Source of the DNA: Streptomyces sp. NRRL B-3428
Lineage (GTDB): Bacteria; Actinomycetota; Actinomycetes; Streptomycetales; Streptomycetaceae
Length of the DNA stretch: 64,000 nt
Assembly (NCBI GenBank): GCA_000721375.1
Contig: JOGW01000002.1
Location: 434,001-498,000, forward strand
Reading direction: 5' to 3'
Position 1 is the stretch's first letter. The number at the start of each line of letters is the position of its first letter. The notes beneath the pieces were generated by a model. That model had not been told where the DNA came from and did not search any database. It worked only from the letters and a program-made list of their open reading frames with translations. This document shows positions 1-8,686 of the stretch, piece after piece. A program made the position numbers and the translations under genes.

Positions 1-1203
1 AAGACCCTCCTCACGTACTGGAACACGGTCGCCTTCCAGGCCCTGTACGCCCGTACTTCGAAGTGGGCCCCGTCGGACGCCGACCCGGTCGCCGCCGAAC
101 GCCCGCTCCTGGACCGCTGGTTGCTCTCGGAGCTGAACCAGCTCGTCGAGGGCGCCACCGAGGCCCTCGAGGCGTACGACACCCAGCGCGCCGGCAAGCT
201 GCTCTCGTCCTTCGTGGACGACCTCTCCAACTGGTACGTGCGCCGCTCCCGTCGCCGCTTCTGGCAGGGCGACAAGGCCGCGCTGCGTACGCTGCACGAG
301 GTCGTCGAGACGGTCACGCGCCTGATGGCCCCGCTCACCCCCTTCATCACGGAGCGGGTCTGGCAGGACCTGATCGTCCCGGTCACACCGGGCGCACCGG
401 AGTCGGTCCACCTCTCCACCTGGCCGGAGGCGGACAAGTCCCTTGTGGACCCGTCCCTTTCGACGCAGATGACGCTGGCTCGCCGCCTGGTCGAGCTCGG
501 CCGCGCGACCCGCGCCGAGTCCGGCGTCAAGACGCGTCAGCCGCTGTCGCGCGCTCTGATCGCGGCGGTGGGCTTCGAGCAGCTCGGCGAGGAACTGCGC
601 GCGCAGATCACCGAGGAGCTCAACGTCCAGTCCCTGGCCTCGCTCTCGGAGGTCGGCGGCTCGCTCGTCGACACCACGGCGAAGGCCAACTTCCGCGCGC
701 TCGGCAAGCGTTTCGGCAAGGGCGTCCAGGACGTGGCCAAGGCGGTCGCGAACGCGGACGCCGCCGCCCTGTCCCTCGCCCTGCGCGAGGGCACGGCCAC
801 CGTCGAGGTCAACGGCGAATCCGTATCGCTGACCCCCGAGGAGGTCTTCATCACCGAGACCCCGCGCGAGGGCTGGTCGGTGGCCTCGGAGGCCGGCGCC
901 ACGGTCGCGCTCGACCTCGAGATCTCCGAGGAACTGCGCCGCGCGGGCCTGGCCCGCGACGCGATCCGCCTGATCCAGGAGGCCCGCAAGAACAGCGGCT
1001 TCGACGTCGCGGACCGTATCGCCGTCCGCTGGTCGTCCACGGACGACGCCCTGACCGAGGCCCTGAACGAGCACGCCGAACTGATCGCGGACGAGGTCCT
1101 GGCTCTGGACTACGCCCAGGGCGAGGCCGACGACTCCTACGGCGAGACGTTCACGGACGAACCGCTGGGCCTGGCGTTCCGTCTGCGCAAGACGGAGGCG
1201 TAG
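1..1203 (+). CDS. ileS: Isoleucyl-tRNA synthetase, C-terminal part (5' truncated by window)
   Basis: The reading frame is open from base 1 and ends at TAG 1201-1203, giving the last 400 residues of a class Ia aminoacyl-tRNA synthetase of about 1,045 residues that charges tRNA-Ile in the cytoplasm. Visible parts are the anticodon-binding helical domain (KTLLTYWNTVAFQALYARTS at the start, LSSFVDDLSNWYVRRSRRRF around residues 70-90) and the C-terminal IleRS extension. HIGH and KMSKS lie outside the window. The fragment with SNWYVRRSRRRFW is typical of IleRS rather than ValRS or LeuRS. In Streptomyces ileS lies next to divIVA, as it does here, convergently. The ATG at 121 is internal and not the start. 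Confidence 0.96.
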   Translation, partial: KTLLTYWNTVAFQALYARTSKWAPSDADPVAAERPLLDRWLLSELNQLVEGATEALEAYDTQRAGKLLSSFVDDLSNWYVRRSRRRFWQGDKAALRTLHEVVETVTRLMAPLTPFITERVWQDLIVPVTPGAPESVHLSTWPEADKSLVDPSLSTQMTLARRLVELGRATRAESGVKTRQPLSRALIAAVGFEQLGEELRAQITEELNVQSLASLSEVGGSLVDTTAKANFRALGKRFGKGVQDVAKAVANADAAALSLALREGTATVEVNGESVSLTPEEVFITETPREGWSVASEAGATVALDLEISEELRRAGLARDAIRLIQEARKNSGFDVADRIAVRWSSTDDALTEALNEHAELIADEVLALDYAQGEADDSYGETFTDEPLGLAFRLRKTEA

Positions 1204-1407
1204 CAGGCACCTCGCCGGCACGGGCCGGGCGCATGGTCATCGACCGGCGCCCGGCCCGTTCCGCGTTCTGCGCGCGGCCGTGCCACGATCCCGAGCGCCT
1301 CGCGGCAACCTCAGACCCCACCACCACCCGTTCCGGTGGACCGACCCGGCACCGCACCTTCGGCGATGCGTACCGCCGTACAACTGGACACAGCCAGGCA
1401 TACAAAA

Positions 1408-1443
1408 GGGCCGGGCCCCGGGGAAATCCCCGGGGCCCGGCCC
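1408..1443. terminator. Perfect hairpin between convergent ileS and divIVA
   Basis: A 16-bp perfect GC-only stem (1408-1423 with 1428-1443) closes a 4-nt AAAT loop. It lies midway between the ileS stop and the divIVA stop, so it can end transcription from both sides. A and T bases flank it (ACAAAA before, TACAA after), but there is no long U-tract, which is usual in Streptomyces. Confidence 0.8.
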
Positions 1444-1489
1444 TACAAGCCGCCGACGGCTACACGCGCCGATTAGCGCGTACGACCCG

Positions 1490-2608
1490 TCAGTTGTCGT
1501 CCTCGTCGATCAGGAAACCGCGCATCGGCGAGGGAGCCTGCTGCATCGGCTGCGGAGCCTGCGGGCGCACCGGCGCCATCGGCTGCGTCATCGCCGGAGA
1601 CATCTGCTGCTGACCGCCGTACGACGGCGCACCGGCCATGGACTGCTGGCCGCCCATCGACTGGCCGCCCATCGACTGCTGGCCGCCCATGGCCCCGCCA
1701 CCCATCGTGTGGCCGCCCATGGAGGGCGCACCCGCACCGGCCTGAGCCATCGAGGGGGCCGGCGGCAGCGACGCGGTCGCCGGGGTACGCGGCGGGGCGA
1801 GCGAGTCGTCCGCCTGCGTCTCCAGCTGGCGCAGCTGCGACTCCAGGTACGACTTCAGACGCGTGCGGTACTCGCGCTCGAAGCCGCGCAGGTCCTCGAC
1901 CTTGCGCTCAAGGGTGGCGCGGGCGGACTCCAGGGAGCCCATCGCCACGCGGTGCTTCTCCTGCGCGTCCCGCTCCAGGGCGTCGGCCTTGGCACGGGCG
2001 TCACGCTCGAGGCCCTCGGCGCGGCTGCGCGCCTCACCGACGATCTTGTTGGCCTCGGAACGGGCCTCCGCGATCGCCTGGTCGGCGGTCTGCTGCGCCA
2101 GGGAGAGCACGCGGGCGGCGCTGTCGCCGCCGGGGCCCTGCTGCGGCATCTGCGGACCGTGACCGCCCATGGGGCCGCCCATCGGACCGCCCATGGGGCC
2201 ACCCTGCATCGGACCCTGGGGACCGTGTCCCTGCGGACCGTGACCCTGCGGGCCGTGGCCGCTCGGACCGGCCGGAAGCTGCGGGGCACCGCTCGGCAGC
2301 TGCGGCGGGCCGCCCATGGGGCCGCCCATCTGCTGCGGCGGGCCCGATATCCCCGCGGGCACGGGGGCGCCGGGACCACGCTGGTCCTGCGGCTCCGGGG
2401 GCTTACGCATGCCCTGCTGCTGGTTCTGCGCGGCGGCACGCGTGGCGGCGGCCAGCTTGGCGCGCAGGTCCTCGTTCTCGCGGAGCAGGCGGGTCAGTTC
2501 GGACTCGACCTCGTCGAGGAAGGCATCAACCTCGTCCTCGTCATAGCCTTCTCGGAGACGGACGGTCGTGAACTGCTTGTTCCGCACGTCCTCGGGGGTC
2601 AACGGCAT
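1490..2608 (-). CDS. divIVA: DivIVA polar growth coiled-coil protein
   Basis: This cytoplasmic scaffold marks hyphal tips and directs apical wall synthesis; it is essential in Streptomyces. The N-terminal DivIVA domain is visible ([13 protein letters not shown], then [20 protein letters not shown]), with the conserved membrane-binding segment around residues 15-20 and a first coiled coil to about residue 60. A long Gly/Met/Pro/Gln/His-rich linker follows (about 65-155, with repeated GPMGG and GHGPQ units). A second long coiled coil covers about 158-245 ([20 protein letters not shown] onward), and a second Gly/Met/Ser/Gln-rich tail ends in FLIDEDDN. At 372 residues it is long, as in other streptomycetes, because of the low-complexity inserts. 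It is the last gene of the minus-strand dcw run. Confidence 0.97.
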   Translation of the reverse strand: MPLTPEDVRNKQFTTVRLREGYDEDEVDAFLDEVESELTRLLRENEDLRAKLAAATRAAAQNQQQGMRKPPEPQDQRGPGAPVPAGISGPPQQMGGPMGGPPQLPSGAPQLPAGPSGHGPQGHGPQGHGPQGPMQGGPMGGPMGGPMGGHGPQMPQQGPGGDSAARVLSLAQQTADQAIAEARSEANKIVGEARSRAEGLERDARAKADALERDAQEKHRVAMGSLESARATLERKVEDLRGFEREYRTRLKSYLESQLRQLETQADDSLAPPRTPATASLPPAPSMAQAGAGAPSMGGHTMGGGAMGGQQSMGGQSMGGQQSMAGAPSYGGQQQMSPAMTQPMAPVRPQAPQPMQQAPSPMRGFLIDEDDN

Positions 2609-2663
2609 CTCTTCACCTCAACGTAGTCGTCGGCATTCGGCAAGACCGTAATAGACATCGTGC

Positions 2664-2948
2664 TCACAGCCGGCTCACAACGGAGATCAGGATGTAGACG
2701 ATGATCATTAGTACGAAGAAGGACAGGTCGAGCGCCACGCCCCCGAGACGCAACGGCGGAATGAACCGCCGCAGAAGCTTGAGCGGTGGATCAGTGACAG
2801 TGTAGGTGGCCTCCAGAACGACCACCATCGCCTTGCCGGGTTGCCATGAGCGGGCGAACTGGAAGACGTAGTCCATGACCAACCGGAAGATCAGCACGAC
2901 AAGGAACAACGACAACGCGACGTAGAGCACCTGCCATACAACGCTCAT
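2664..2948 (-). CDS. YggT family membrane protein
   Basis: A 94-residue integral membrane protein with two hydrophobic segments (about residues 4-26 and 72-92) separated by a segment with the YggT signature (DYVFQFARSWQPG, then TDPPLKLLRRFIPPLRLGGV). The family is found beside sepF, ylmE and ylmD in many Gram-positive and actinobacterial genomes and is linked by context to division and osmotic tolerance; its molecular role is unknown. It lies between sepF and divIVA on the same strand, 67 nt after sepF and 55 nt before divIVA, so it is probably co-transcribed with both. Confidence 0.9.
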   Translation of the reverse strand: MSVVWQVLYVALSLFLVVLIFRLVMDYVFQFARSWQPGKAMVVVLEATYTVTDPPLKLLRRFIPPLRLGGVALDLSFFVLMIIVYILISVVSRL

Positions 2949-3015
2949 GACTCGCGCTTCCCTCTCCCCTGTTTCCTGTGCTGCTCGTGTTCCACCGGTT
3001 ACTGCTTACTGCGTC

Positions 3016-3663
3016 TCAGCTCTGGTTGAAGAACCCGCCCTCTGCGATGCGGGCCTTGTCCTCCGCCGTGACATCGACGTTAGCAGGAGACAGCAGGAAC
3101 ACCTTCTGCGTCACCCGCTCAATGCTGCCGTGCAGTCCGAAGACCAGACCGGCGGCGAAGTCCACCAGGCGCTTCGCGTCCGTGTCGTCCATCTCCGTCA
3201 GATTCATGATCACCGGAGTGCCCTCACGGAAGTGTTCCCCGATGGTACGGGCCTCGTTGTAGGTCCGCGGGTGCAACGTCGTGATGCGGTACGGCTCCCG
3301 CTCGGAGACAACCTTGGGCATGATCACCGGCGCGTTCTTCTCCATGCTCTGACGTTCAGGTGTGATGGATGCCACGGGGGCAATACGAGCGGGACGCCCG
3401 ATTTCAGCCGAAAGCGCACTTGAGCCACCGGCAGCGACTGGAACGGATGAGGAAAGAGGTGCCCGCGGTGCGGGAGTTTGCACCTTTCGCTCCGGTTCGT
3501 CCCGGTGCAGCTCGCGCGACGGCTCATGCCGCCTGCGGTCCCGCTCCGGCTCGGGGTCCAGCTCGGGTTCGAACTCGTCGTCGGGGTCGAAGCCCCGGCC
3601 GTCGTAACCGTCGTCCTCCACGAGGCCGAGGTAGACCGCCATCTTGCGCATCGCGCCGGCCAT
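3016..3663 (-). CDS. sepF: SepF, FtsZ-binding division protein
   Basis: SepF tethers FtsZ to the membrane and is the likely functional substitute for FtsA, which is missing here. The N-terminal amphipathic start [18 protein letters not shown] is followed by an acidic, low-complexity linker (about residues 20-110). The SepF core follows, with [40 protein letters not shown] and [20 protein letters not shown], ending GGFFNQS. The ATG at 3663 was chosen over an upstream in-frame start at 3723 because GGAGGAC sits about 9 nt before it and the encoded N-terminus is the membrane-targeting helix of the family. Length is 215 residues. Confidence 0.95.
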   Translation of the reverse strand: MAGAMRKMAVYLGLVEDDGYDGRGFDPDDEFEPELDPEPERDRRRHEPSRELHRDEPERKVQTPAPRAPLSSSVPVAAGGSSALSAEIGRPARIAPVASITPERQSMEKNAPVIMPKVVSEREPYRITTLHPRTYNEARTIGEHFREGTPVIMNLTEMDDTDAKRLVDFAAGLVFGLHGSIERVTQKVFLLSPANVDVTAEDKARIAEGGFFNQS

Positions 3664-3788
3664 GCTCTGAGTCCTCCGCTCTGAGGTGGAAACGCGCGGC
3701 GCCGCCAAGTGCCCACGTTCCACTGGATATCCGCGCTGATCTGCGAGAATTACCGTATTTTGTGCTGTGGTCCGACTTCTTGGCGACG

Positions 3789-4508
3789 TTACCCGAGCCG
3801 GGGTCGGACTCCGAGTACCGCAGTGCCGACGCGTACATGTGTCGCCCCGGCCTGGACGGCCTGTTCGAGGTCCGCACTCATCCCTGCCGAGACCATGTTC
3901 GCAGCCGGATGAGCGCGGCGCAGGTCAGTCGACAAATCCATCAGCCGCTTGAACGCCTTGAGTTGCTCACCGGCGAACGGTCCTGCGAGCGGTGCGACGG
4001 TCATCAGACCGTCGAGCCGCAATCCGGGAGATTCTGCGACAAGCGTCGCCAACTCCTCGATTCCATCGGGGGCCACACCTCCCCGGTCACCTCGTCCGCC
4101 CACTTCGGCGTCGAGCGCAACCTGGATCAGACACCCCACTTCGCGTTCCGCGCGCACGGCCCCCGACGACAGCGCGGTGACCAGCTTCGCCCGGTCCACG
4201 GACTGCACCACATCCGCATAACCCACCACGGAACGGACCTTGTTGGTCTGCAGCTGTCCGACGAAGTGCCATCGCAGCGGGAGGTCGGCGCAGGCCGCGG
4301 CCTTGGGCGCCGCGTCCTGGTCCTTGTTCTCCGCGACATGGATCACGCCGAGTTCACTGAGAAGCCGGGCATCGCTCGCGGGGAAGGTCTTGGTGACCAC
4401 GATGAGGGTCACTTCTTCGCGGTCGCGACCGGCCGCGGCACACGCGGCCGCGATCCGCTTCTCCACATCCGCGAGATTCGCGGCGAGTTCGGCCTTGCGG
4501 TCCGTCAT
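3789..4508 (-). CDS. ylmE: YggS/YlmE family PLP-binding homeostasis protein
   Basis: A 239-residue cytoplasmic protein of the PLPBP/YggS family. It adopts an alanine-racemase-like TIM barrel that binds pyridoxal 5'-phosphate without known catalysis and buffers PLP and amino-acid pools. The PLP lysine lies in [16 protein letters not shown] near residue 40. Other family marks are [14 protein letters not shown] and the phosphate-binding end with [20 protein letters not shown]. The start [19 protein letters not shown] is typical. It follows pgeF with a 6-nt gap, so the two are almost certainly translated from one mRNA. Its place between ftsZ and sepF is conserved in Gram-positives. Confidence 0.93.
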   Translation of the reverse strand: MTDRKAELAANLADVEKRIAAACAAAGRDREEVTLIVVTKTFPASDARLLSELGVIHVAENKDQDAAPKAAACADLPLRWHFVGQLQTNKVRSVVGYADVVQSVDRAKLVTALSSGAVRAEREVGCLIQVALDAEVGGRGDRGGVAPDGIEELATLVAESPGLRLDGLMTVAPLAGPFAGEQLKAFKRLMDLSTDLRRAHPAANMVSAGMSADLEQAVQAGATHVRVGTAVLGVRPRLG

Positions 4509-4514
4509 GTCGTA

Positions 4515-5261
4515 TCAGTCCAGCCAGATATAGCTTGCGAGCCGCCCTGTCGTGCGGTCCCGGCGGTACGAATAGTGGTCTGCGGATTCCCGGGTGCACA
4601 TGGTGGAGCCCCGAAGGTCGCTCACGCCGAGCCGCCCCAACTGCGCGAGCACCCCGGCCGTGACATCCACGGCCGGTGTACCCCAGCTGGTTTCGGCATA
4701 CGCGGCGGGCTCGACGGCCGCGACATCCGCCCGCATGTCCGCGGGCACTTCGTAGCAGCGGCCGCAGACCGCCGGTCCCGTACGGGCGATGATCCTGGCA
4801 GCATCGGCGCCAAGACCCACCATCGCCTCGACGGTCGCGGGCACCACCCCGGCCACCATCCCCGGCCGCCCCGCGTGCGCGGCGCCGATCACGCCGGCCA
4901 CGGGGTCGGCGAGAAGGACAGGGGTGCAGTCCGCGGTGAGGACCGCGAGGGCAAGGCCCCGGCGTGCGGCCACCACCGCGTCCACACAAGGGATTTCCGT
5001 ACCGGAACTCCAGGGGCCTTCGACGACGGCGACGTCCTTGCCGTGCACCTGGTTCATCCAGACGACCTGGCCGGCGTCGATCCCGAGGGATTTCGCGGCG
5101 AGTTCGCGATTGCGGAGTACGGCCTCGGGCTCGTCGCCGACCGCACCACCAAGGTTGAGCTGCTCGTACGGAGCGGCGCTCACCCCGCCCCACCGGTTGG
5201 TGAAGGCGAAGTGGGCGCCGCTCACGAGGTCCTGCTGTGCCGCTATGGGTACCGGTGTCAC
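4515..5261 (-). CDS. pgeF: PgeF/YlmD peptidoglycan editing factor (multicopper polyphenol oxidase fold)
   Basis: A 248-residue member of the DUF152/YfiH family. Members have been described as purine nucleoside phosphorylase/laccase-like enzymes and, in E. coli, as removing misincorporated L-Ser from UDP-MurNAc precursors, which fits its place beside ftsZ and the mur genes. Visible motifs are NRWGGVS near the N-terminus, MNQVHGKDV, the metal-site region [36 protein letters not shown] and the end [22 protein letters not shown]. The GTG start overlaps the ftsZ stop by 4 nt (GTGA), implying translational coupling. Confidence 0.93.
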   Translation of the reverse strand: MTPVPIAAQQDLVSGAHFAFTNRWGGVSAAPYEQLNLGGAVGDEPEAVLRNRELAAKSLGIDAGQVVWMNQVHGKDVAVVEGPWSSGTEIPCVDAVVAARRGLALAVLTADCTPVLLADPVAGVIGAAHAGRPGMVAGVVPATVEAMVGLGADAARIIARTGPAVCGRCYEVPADMRADVAAVEPAAYAETSWGTPAVDVTAGVLAQLGRLGVSDLRGSTMCTRESADHYSYRRDRTTGRLASYIWLD

Positions 5262-6460
5262 TTCAGGAAGTCCGGTACGTCCAGCTCCTCGGCCTGGGTG
5301 TCCTGGTAGGGACGGGCCGGCGGTACCTGCGGCGGCGCGATCTGGCTGTCGACCGGCTTGGTCTCCGCGACCGGCTCCGGCGCCGAGGTCTCCTCGCGCG
5401 GGGTCACGCTGCCGAGACCGCCGAACGCCGGACGCGACTCCTGGCGTACGGGAGTCGGCTCCTCGCGCTTGGTGGAGGTGGCACCGATCACGTTGTCCCG
5501 CTTGGCCGGCGGCTGGCCGCCGTCGAAGCCGGCCGCGATGACCGTGACACGGACCTCGTCGCCGAGCGCGTCGTCGATGACCGCACCGAAGATGATGTTG
5601 GCCTCGGGGTGCGCCGCCTCACTCACCAGCTGGGCGGCCTCGTTGATCTCGAAGAGACCGAGGTCGCTGCCGCCGGAGATGGAGAGCAGCACACCGCGGG
5701 CGCCGTCGATGGACGCCTCCAGGAGCGGCGAGGAGATCGCCATCTCCGCGGCGGCCACCGCACGGTCGTCGCCGCGCGCAGAGCCGATGCCCATGAGCGC
5801 CGAACCCGCCTCGGACATGACGGACTTGACGTCCGCGAAGTCCAGGTTGATCAGGCCGGGCGTGGTGATGAGGTCCGTGATGCCCTGAACACCGCTGAGC
5901 AGCACCTGGTCCGCCGACTTGAACGCGTCGAGCACGGAGACCTGGCGGTCCGAGATGGACAGCAGACGGTCGTTCGGGATGACGATGAGGGTGTCGACCT
6001 CTTCGCGGAGCTCGGCGATGCCGTCCTCCGCCTGGTTGGCACGACGCCGGCCCTCGAAGGTGAACGGCCGGGTGACCACACCGATGGTGAGGGCGCCGAG
6101 CGAGCGGGCGATGTTGGCGACGACGGGTGCGCCGCCGGTGCCGGTGCCGCCGCCTTCGCCGGCGGTGACGAAGACCATGTCGGCCCCCTTGAGGACCTCC
6201 TCGATCTCCTCGCGGTGGTCCTCTGCGGCCTTGCGGCCGACGGCGGGGTTGGCGCCGGCGCCGAGTCCACGGGTGAGTTCACGGCCGACGTCGAGCTTGA
6301 CGTCGGCGTCGCTCATCAACAGGGCTTGCGCGTCGGTGTTGATGGCGATGAACTCGACACCCTTGAGACCGACCTCGATCATCCGGTTGATGGCATTGAC
6401 ACCACCGCCGCCGACACCGATGACTTTGATGACTGCGAGGTAGTTCTGCGGTGCTGCCAC
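5258..6460 (-). CDS. ftsZ: Cell division GTPase FtsZ
   Basis: The tubulin homologue forms the cytokinetic ring; in Streptomyces it is needed for cross-walls and sporulation septa but not for growth. The 400-residue protein begins [20 protein letters not shown]. The GTP-binding tubulin signature GGGTGTG is at residues 103-109, followed by NDRLL and the T7-loop segment [21 protein letters not shown] disordered Pro/Glu-rich linker (about 320-385) precedes the conserved C-terminal peptide LDVPDFLK, which in other bacteria binds SepF and FtsW. A 284-nt gap upstream separates it from ftsQ, whereas pgeF overlaps its stop. Confidence 0.99.
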   Translation of the reverse strand: MAAPQNYLAVIKVIGVGGGGVNAINRMIEVGLKGVEFIAINTDAQALLMSDADVKLDVGRELTRGLGAGANPAVGRKAAEDHREEIEEVLKGADMVFVTAGEGGGTGTGGAPVVANIARSLGALTIGVVTRPFTFEGRRRANQAEDGIAELREEVDTLIVIPNDRLLSISDRQVSVLDAFKSADQVLLSGVQGITDLITTPGLINLDFADVKSVMSEAGSALMGIGSARGDDRAVAAAEMAISSPLLEASIDGARGVLLSISGGSDLGLFEINEAAQLVSEAAHPEANIIFGAVIDDALGDEVRVTVIAAGFDGGQPPAKRDNVIGATSTKREEPTPVRQESRPAFGGLGSVTPREETSAPEPVAETKPVDSQIAPPQVPPARPYQDTQAEELDVPDFLK

Positions 6461-6744
6461 GTCGAAGGCCTCTCGCCTCGAGTTACGTGTCGCCGCCCGC
6501 CGGTCGAGCGGCGGCGACTGATGCCGAATTGGGACGGTCCGGAGCGCCGACCCGAACCCTAACGCTGAAGTTTAGGGTTACCAGTGCGTCTGTTGCTGGT
6601 CTTTGTCTGACCCTTCCCAACAGGACACTAAGTCGACAAGTGGCGCGCGTTCAACGAACACGCCGAACCTCCCGTTTTTCTTTTCACCCTATGTGATCAG
6701 CCGTTGCGCTGACCAACCAGGGTGCTGGCCAGGGCCTATGTGCG
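6461..6744 (-). promoter_or_regulatory. ftsQ-ftsZ intergenic leader/promoter region
   Basis: This 284-nt stretch is the longest gap in the dcw run. In S. coelicolor the corresponding region carries three ftsZ promoters, one of them sporulation-specific; by synteny the same is inferred here. Directly visible is an 8-bp inverted repeat, AACCCTAA (6555-6562) with TTAGGGTT (6572-6579), about 95 nt before the ftsZ start. It could form a hairpin in the leader RNA or be an operator. The part nearest ftsQ (6650-6720) is locally AT-rich for this genome. I could not assign -10/-35 boxes with confidence. Confidence 0.6.
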
Positions 6745-7533
6745 TCAACTCCCCGATACCGCGGGGGAGGTGGGGGCACTCACATCGAAGTGCTCTGCAT
6801 CCGGGGCGGCTTTCATCAGCGCGGTCAACGCGGCGGCCTTCGACTCACCCTTCTCGCTGCTTCCCCAGTCGACGGTCCGGCCGTCGTTCAACTCCAGGGA
6901 GATGGAGTCATATGAACGCACTTCCATGATGCTCGTACGGGAGGCCACCGCCGGCGGGATGTCGCGGGCCACTCGCACGGCTTCCACCAGCAGCCGGTCG
7001 ATGCCGAAGCGGGGCAGACTCGGCGAACGGCCGGCGGTCAATTGCAGCACCGGTACCTTCTTCGGCGCTCGCTGTACGGTCGCGAACCGCACTCCCCCGG
7101 CGTCGACTTCGACGAACTCGCTGCCCTTTTCGAGCAGCAGAACCGGCTTGCGCTCGGTCACTTTCAGCGAGATTCCGTGCGGCCAGGAACGCACCGCGTC
7201 CACCGAGTCGATACGCGGCAGTTCACGTCGCAGCCGGTCCTCAATCGCCTCGGTGTCGACGGAAATCAGCGGTGCGCCGATCGGAACCGAAGCCGCTTCG
7301 AGTACTTCCTCAGGAGTCAGCACCCGGGTCCCCGAAGTGCTGACCTGTTCCACGCGCAGCCATTCCGAGCCGTACAGAAGCCAGATGGCTCCGCCGCCGA
7401 GGACCGTCACGAGAATGGCGACAACGAGGAGCAGCCGGGGAGAGGGCAGGCGCCGCCCGGTGGACGGCCGCGGCGGGCGGGCCGGAGCCTCCGGCCGCTG
7501 CCGTTCACCGGTGACAGCTGAGGGTCCGGCCAC
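6745..7533 (-). CDS. ftsQ: FtsQ division protein (POTRA domain)
   Basis: FtsQ is a bitopic membrane protein of the divisome that forms a complex with FtsL and DivIC/FtsB outside the membrane. A basic Pro/Arg-rich cytoplasmic N-terminus is followed by one transmembrane helix (LLLVVAILVTVLGGGAIWLL), then the POTRA domain (WLRVEQVSTSGTRVLTPEEV, LPRIDSVDAVRSWPHGISLK) and the FtsQ beta domain. I chose the GTG at 7533 (VAGPSAVTG...) because AGAAGG lies 9 nt upstream. An in-frame GTG at 7551 would add six residues but has a weaker ribosome site. It lies 52 nt after murG on the same strand. Confidence 0.93.
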   Translation of the reverse strand: MAGPSAVTGERQRPEAPARPPRPSTGRRLPSPRLLLVVAILVTVLGGGAIWLLYGSEWLRVEQVSTSGTRVLTPEEVLEAASVPIGAPLISVDTEAIEDRLRRELPRIDSVDAVRSWPHGISLKVTERKPVLLLEKGSEFVEVDAGGVRFATVQRAPKKVPVLQLTAGRSPSLPRFGIDRLLVEAVRVARDIPPAVASRTSIMEVRSYDSISLELNDGRTVDWGSSEKGESKAAALTALMKAAPDAEHFDVSAPTSPAVSGS

Positions 7534-7585
7534 ACTCGCCTGCCTTCTCACGCCCCGTGGCGTGCCATGTCGTCCAGGCGGGCGG

Positions 7586-8680
7586 TCACGCCCTGTGGCG
7601 TGCCGCGATCGCCTCGTACACCATGCCGACCAGAAGTTCGTCGGCGTCGCGCCGGCCGAACTCCGAGGCGGCGCGGGACATCTCGTACAGACGGTGCGGA
7701 TCGGCGAGGACGGGGAGCACGTTGTGCTGCACCCACTCCGGCGTCAGTTCCGCGTCGTCCACGAGGAGTCCGCCGCCCGCCTTGACCACCGGCTGGGCGT
7801 TCAGCCGCTGTTCGCCGTTGCCGATGGGCAGCGGTACGTAGGCGGCCGGGAGTCCGACGGCGGAGAGCTCGGCGACGGTCATCGCGCCCGCGCGGCAGAG
7901 CATCATGTCGGCCGCGGCGTACGCGAGATCCATCCGGTCCACGTACGGTACCGGGATGTACGGGGGCATCCCCGGCATCTGCTGCACCTGCGGCAGTTCG
8001 TTCTTCGGACCGACCGCGTGCAGGATCTGGATACCCGCCCGCTGGAGGAACGGTGCCGCCTGCTGGACGACCTCGTTGAGGCGCCGGGCACCCTGTGAGC
8101 CGCCGGAGACAAGCAGCGTCGGCAAGTTGGGGTCGAGTCCGAACGCGGCACGCGCCTCGGGGCGCACCCGGGCACGGTCGAGCGTCGCGATGGTGCGGCG
8201 CAGCGGGATGCCGATGTAGCGCGAGCCGCGCAGCTTGCTGTCGGGCGTGGAGACCGCGACGGCCGCGGCGTAACGCGAGCCGATCTTGTTGGCCAGACCC
8301 GGTCGCGCGTTGGCCTCGTGCACGATGATCGGCACACCGAGACGCCTGGCGGCCAAGTACGCGGGCAGCGCGACATATCCGCCGAAGCCGCAGACGGCAT
8401 CGGCCTTGGTGCGCTCGAGGATCTGCTCGGCGGCCTTGATGGTGCCGCGCAAGCGGCCCGGGACCGTGAGCAGCTCGGGGGTGGGCTTGCGCGGGAGCGG
8501 TACGGCGGGGATCAGCGCCAGTTCATAGCCGCGCTCGGGTACGAGCCGGGTCTCGAGTCCACGCTCCGTGCCCAGGGCCGTGATGCCCATGGTCGGGTCC
8601 TGCCTGCGCAGGGCGTCCGCGAGGGCGAGCGCGGGCTCGATGTGGCCGGCGGTCCCCCCACCGGCGAGTACGACATGCAC
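7586..8680 (-). CDS. murG: UDP-GlcNAc:lipid I N-acetylglucosaminyltransferase MurG
   Basis: MurG transfers GlcNAc from UDP-GlcNAc to undecaprenyl-PP-MurNAc-pentapeptide (lipid I) to form lipid II on the inner membrane face. It is a GT-B fold glycosyltransferase of family 28. The N-terminal G-loop GGGTAGH is at residues 7-13 (catalytic-site His13), with the second lobe signature LLVSGGSQGARRLNE and the UDP-binding CRAGAMTVAELSAVGLPAAY. The 364-residue length is normal. It starts with GTG 6 nt after the ftsW stop, between ftsW and ftsQ as in most Gram-positive dcw clusters. Confidence 0.98.
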   Translation of the reverse strand: MHVVLAGGGTAGHIEPALALADALRRQDPTMGITALGTERGLETRLVPERGYELALIPAVPLPRKPTPELLTVPGRLRGTIKAAEQILERTKADAVCGFGGYVALPAYLAARRLGVPIIVHEANARPGLANKIGSRYAAAVAVSTPDSKLRGSRYIGIPLRRTIATLDRARVRPEARAAFGLDPNLPTLLVSGGSQGARRLNEVVQQAAPFLQRAGIQILHAVGPKNELPQVQQMPGMPPYIPVPYVDRMDLAYAAADMMLCRAGAMTVAELSAVGLPAAYVPLPIGNGEQRLNAQPVVKAGGGLLVDDAELTPEWVQHNVLPVLADPHRLYEMSRAASEFGRRDADELLVGMVYEAIAARHRA

Positions 8681-8686
8681 CGAAAT

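Noticed and set aside
2150..2300. Repeated CATGGGGCCGCCCAT-like units as a CRISPR or satellite array.
   Set aside because: They lie in frame within divIVA and encode its Gly/Met/Pro/His linker; spacing and spacers do not fit CRISPR.
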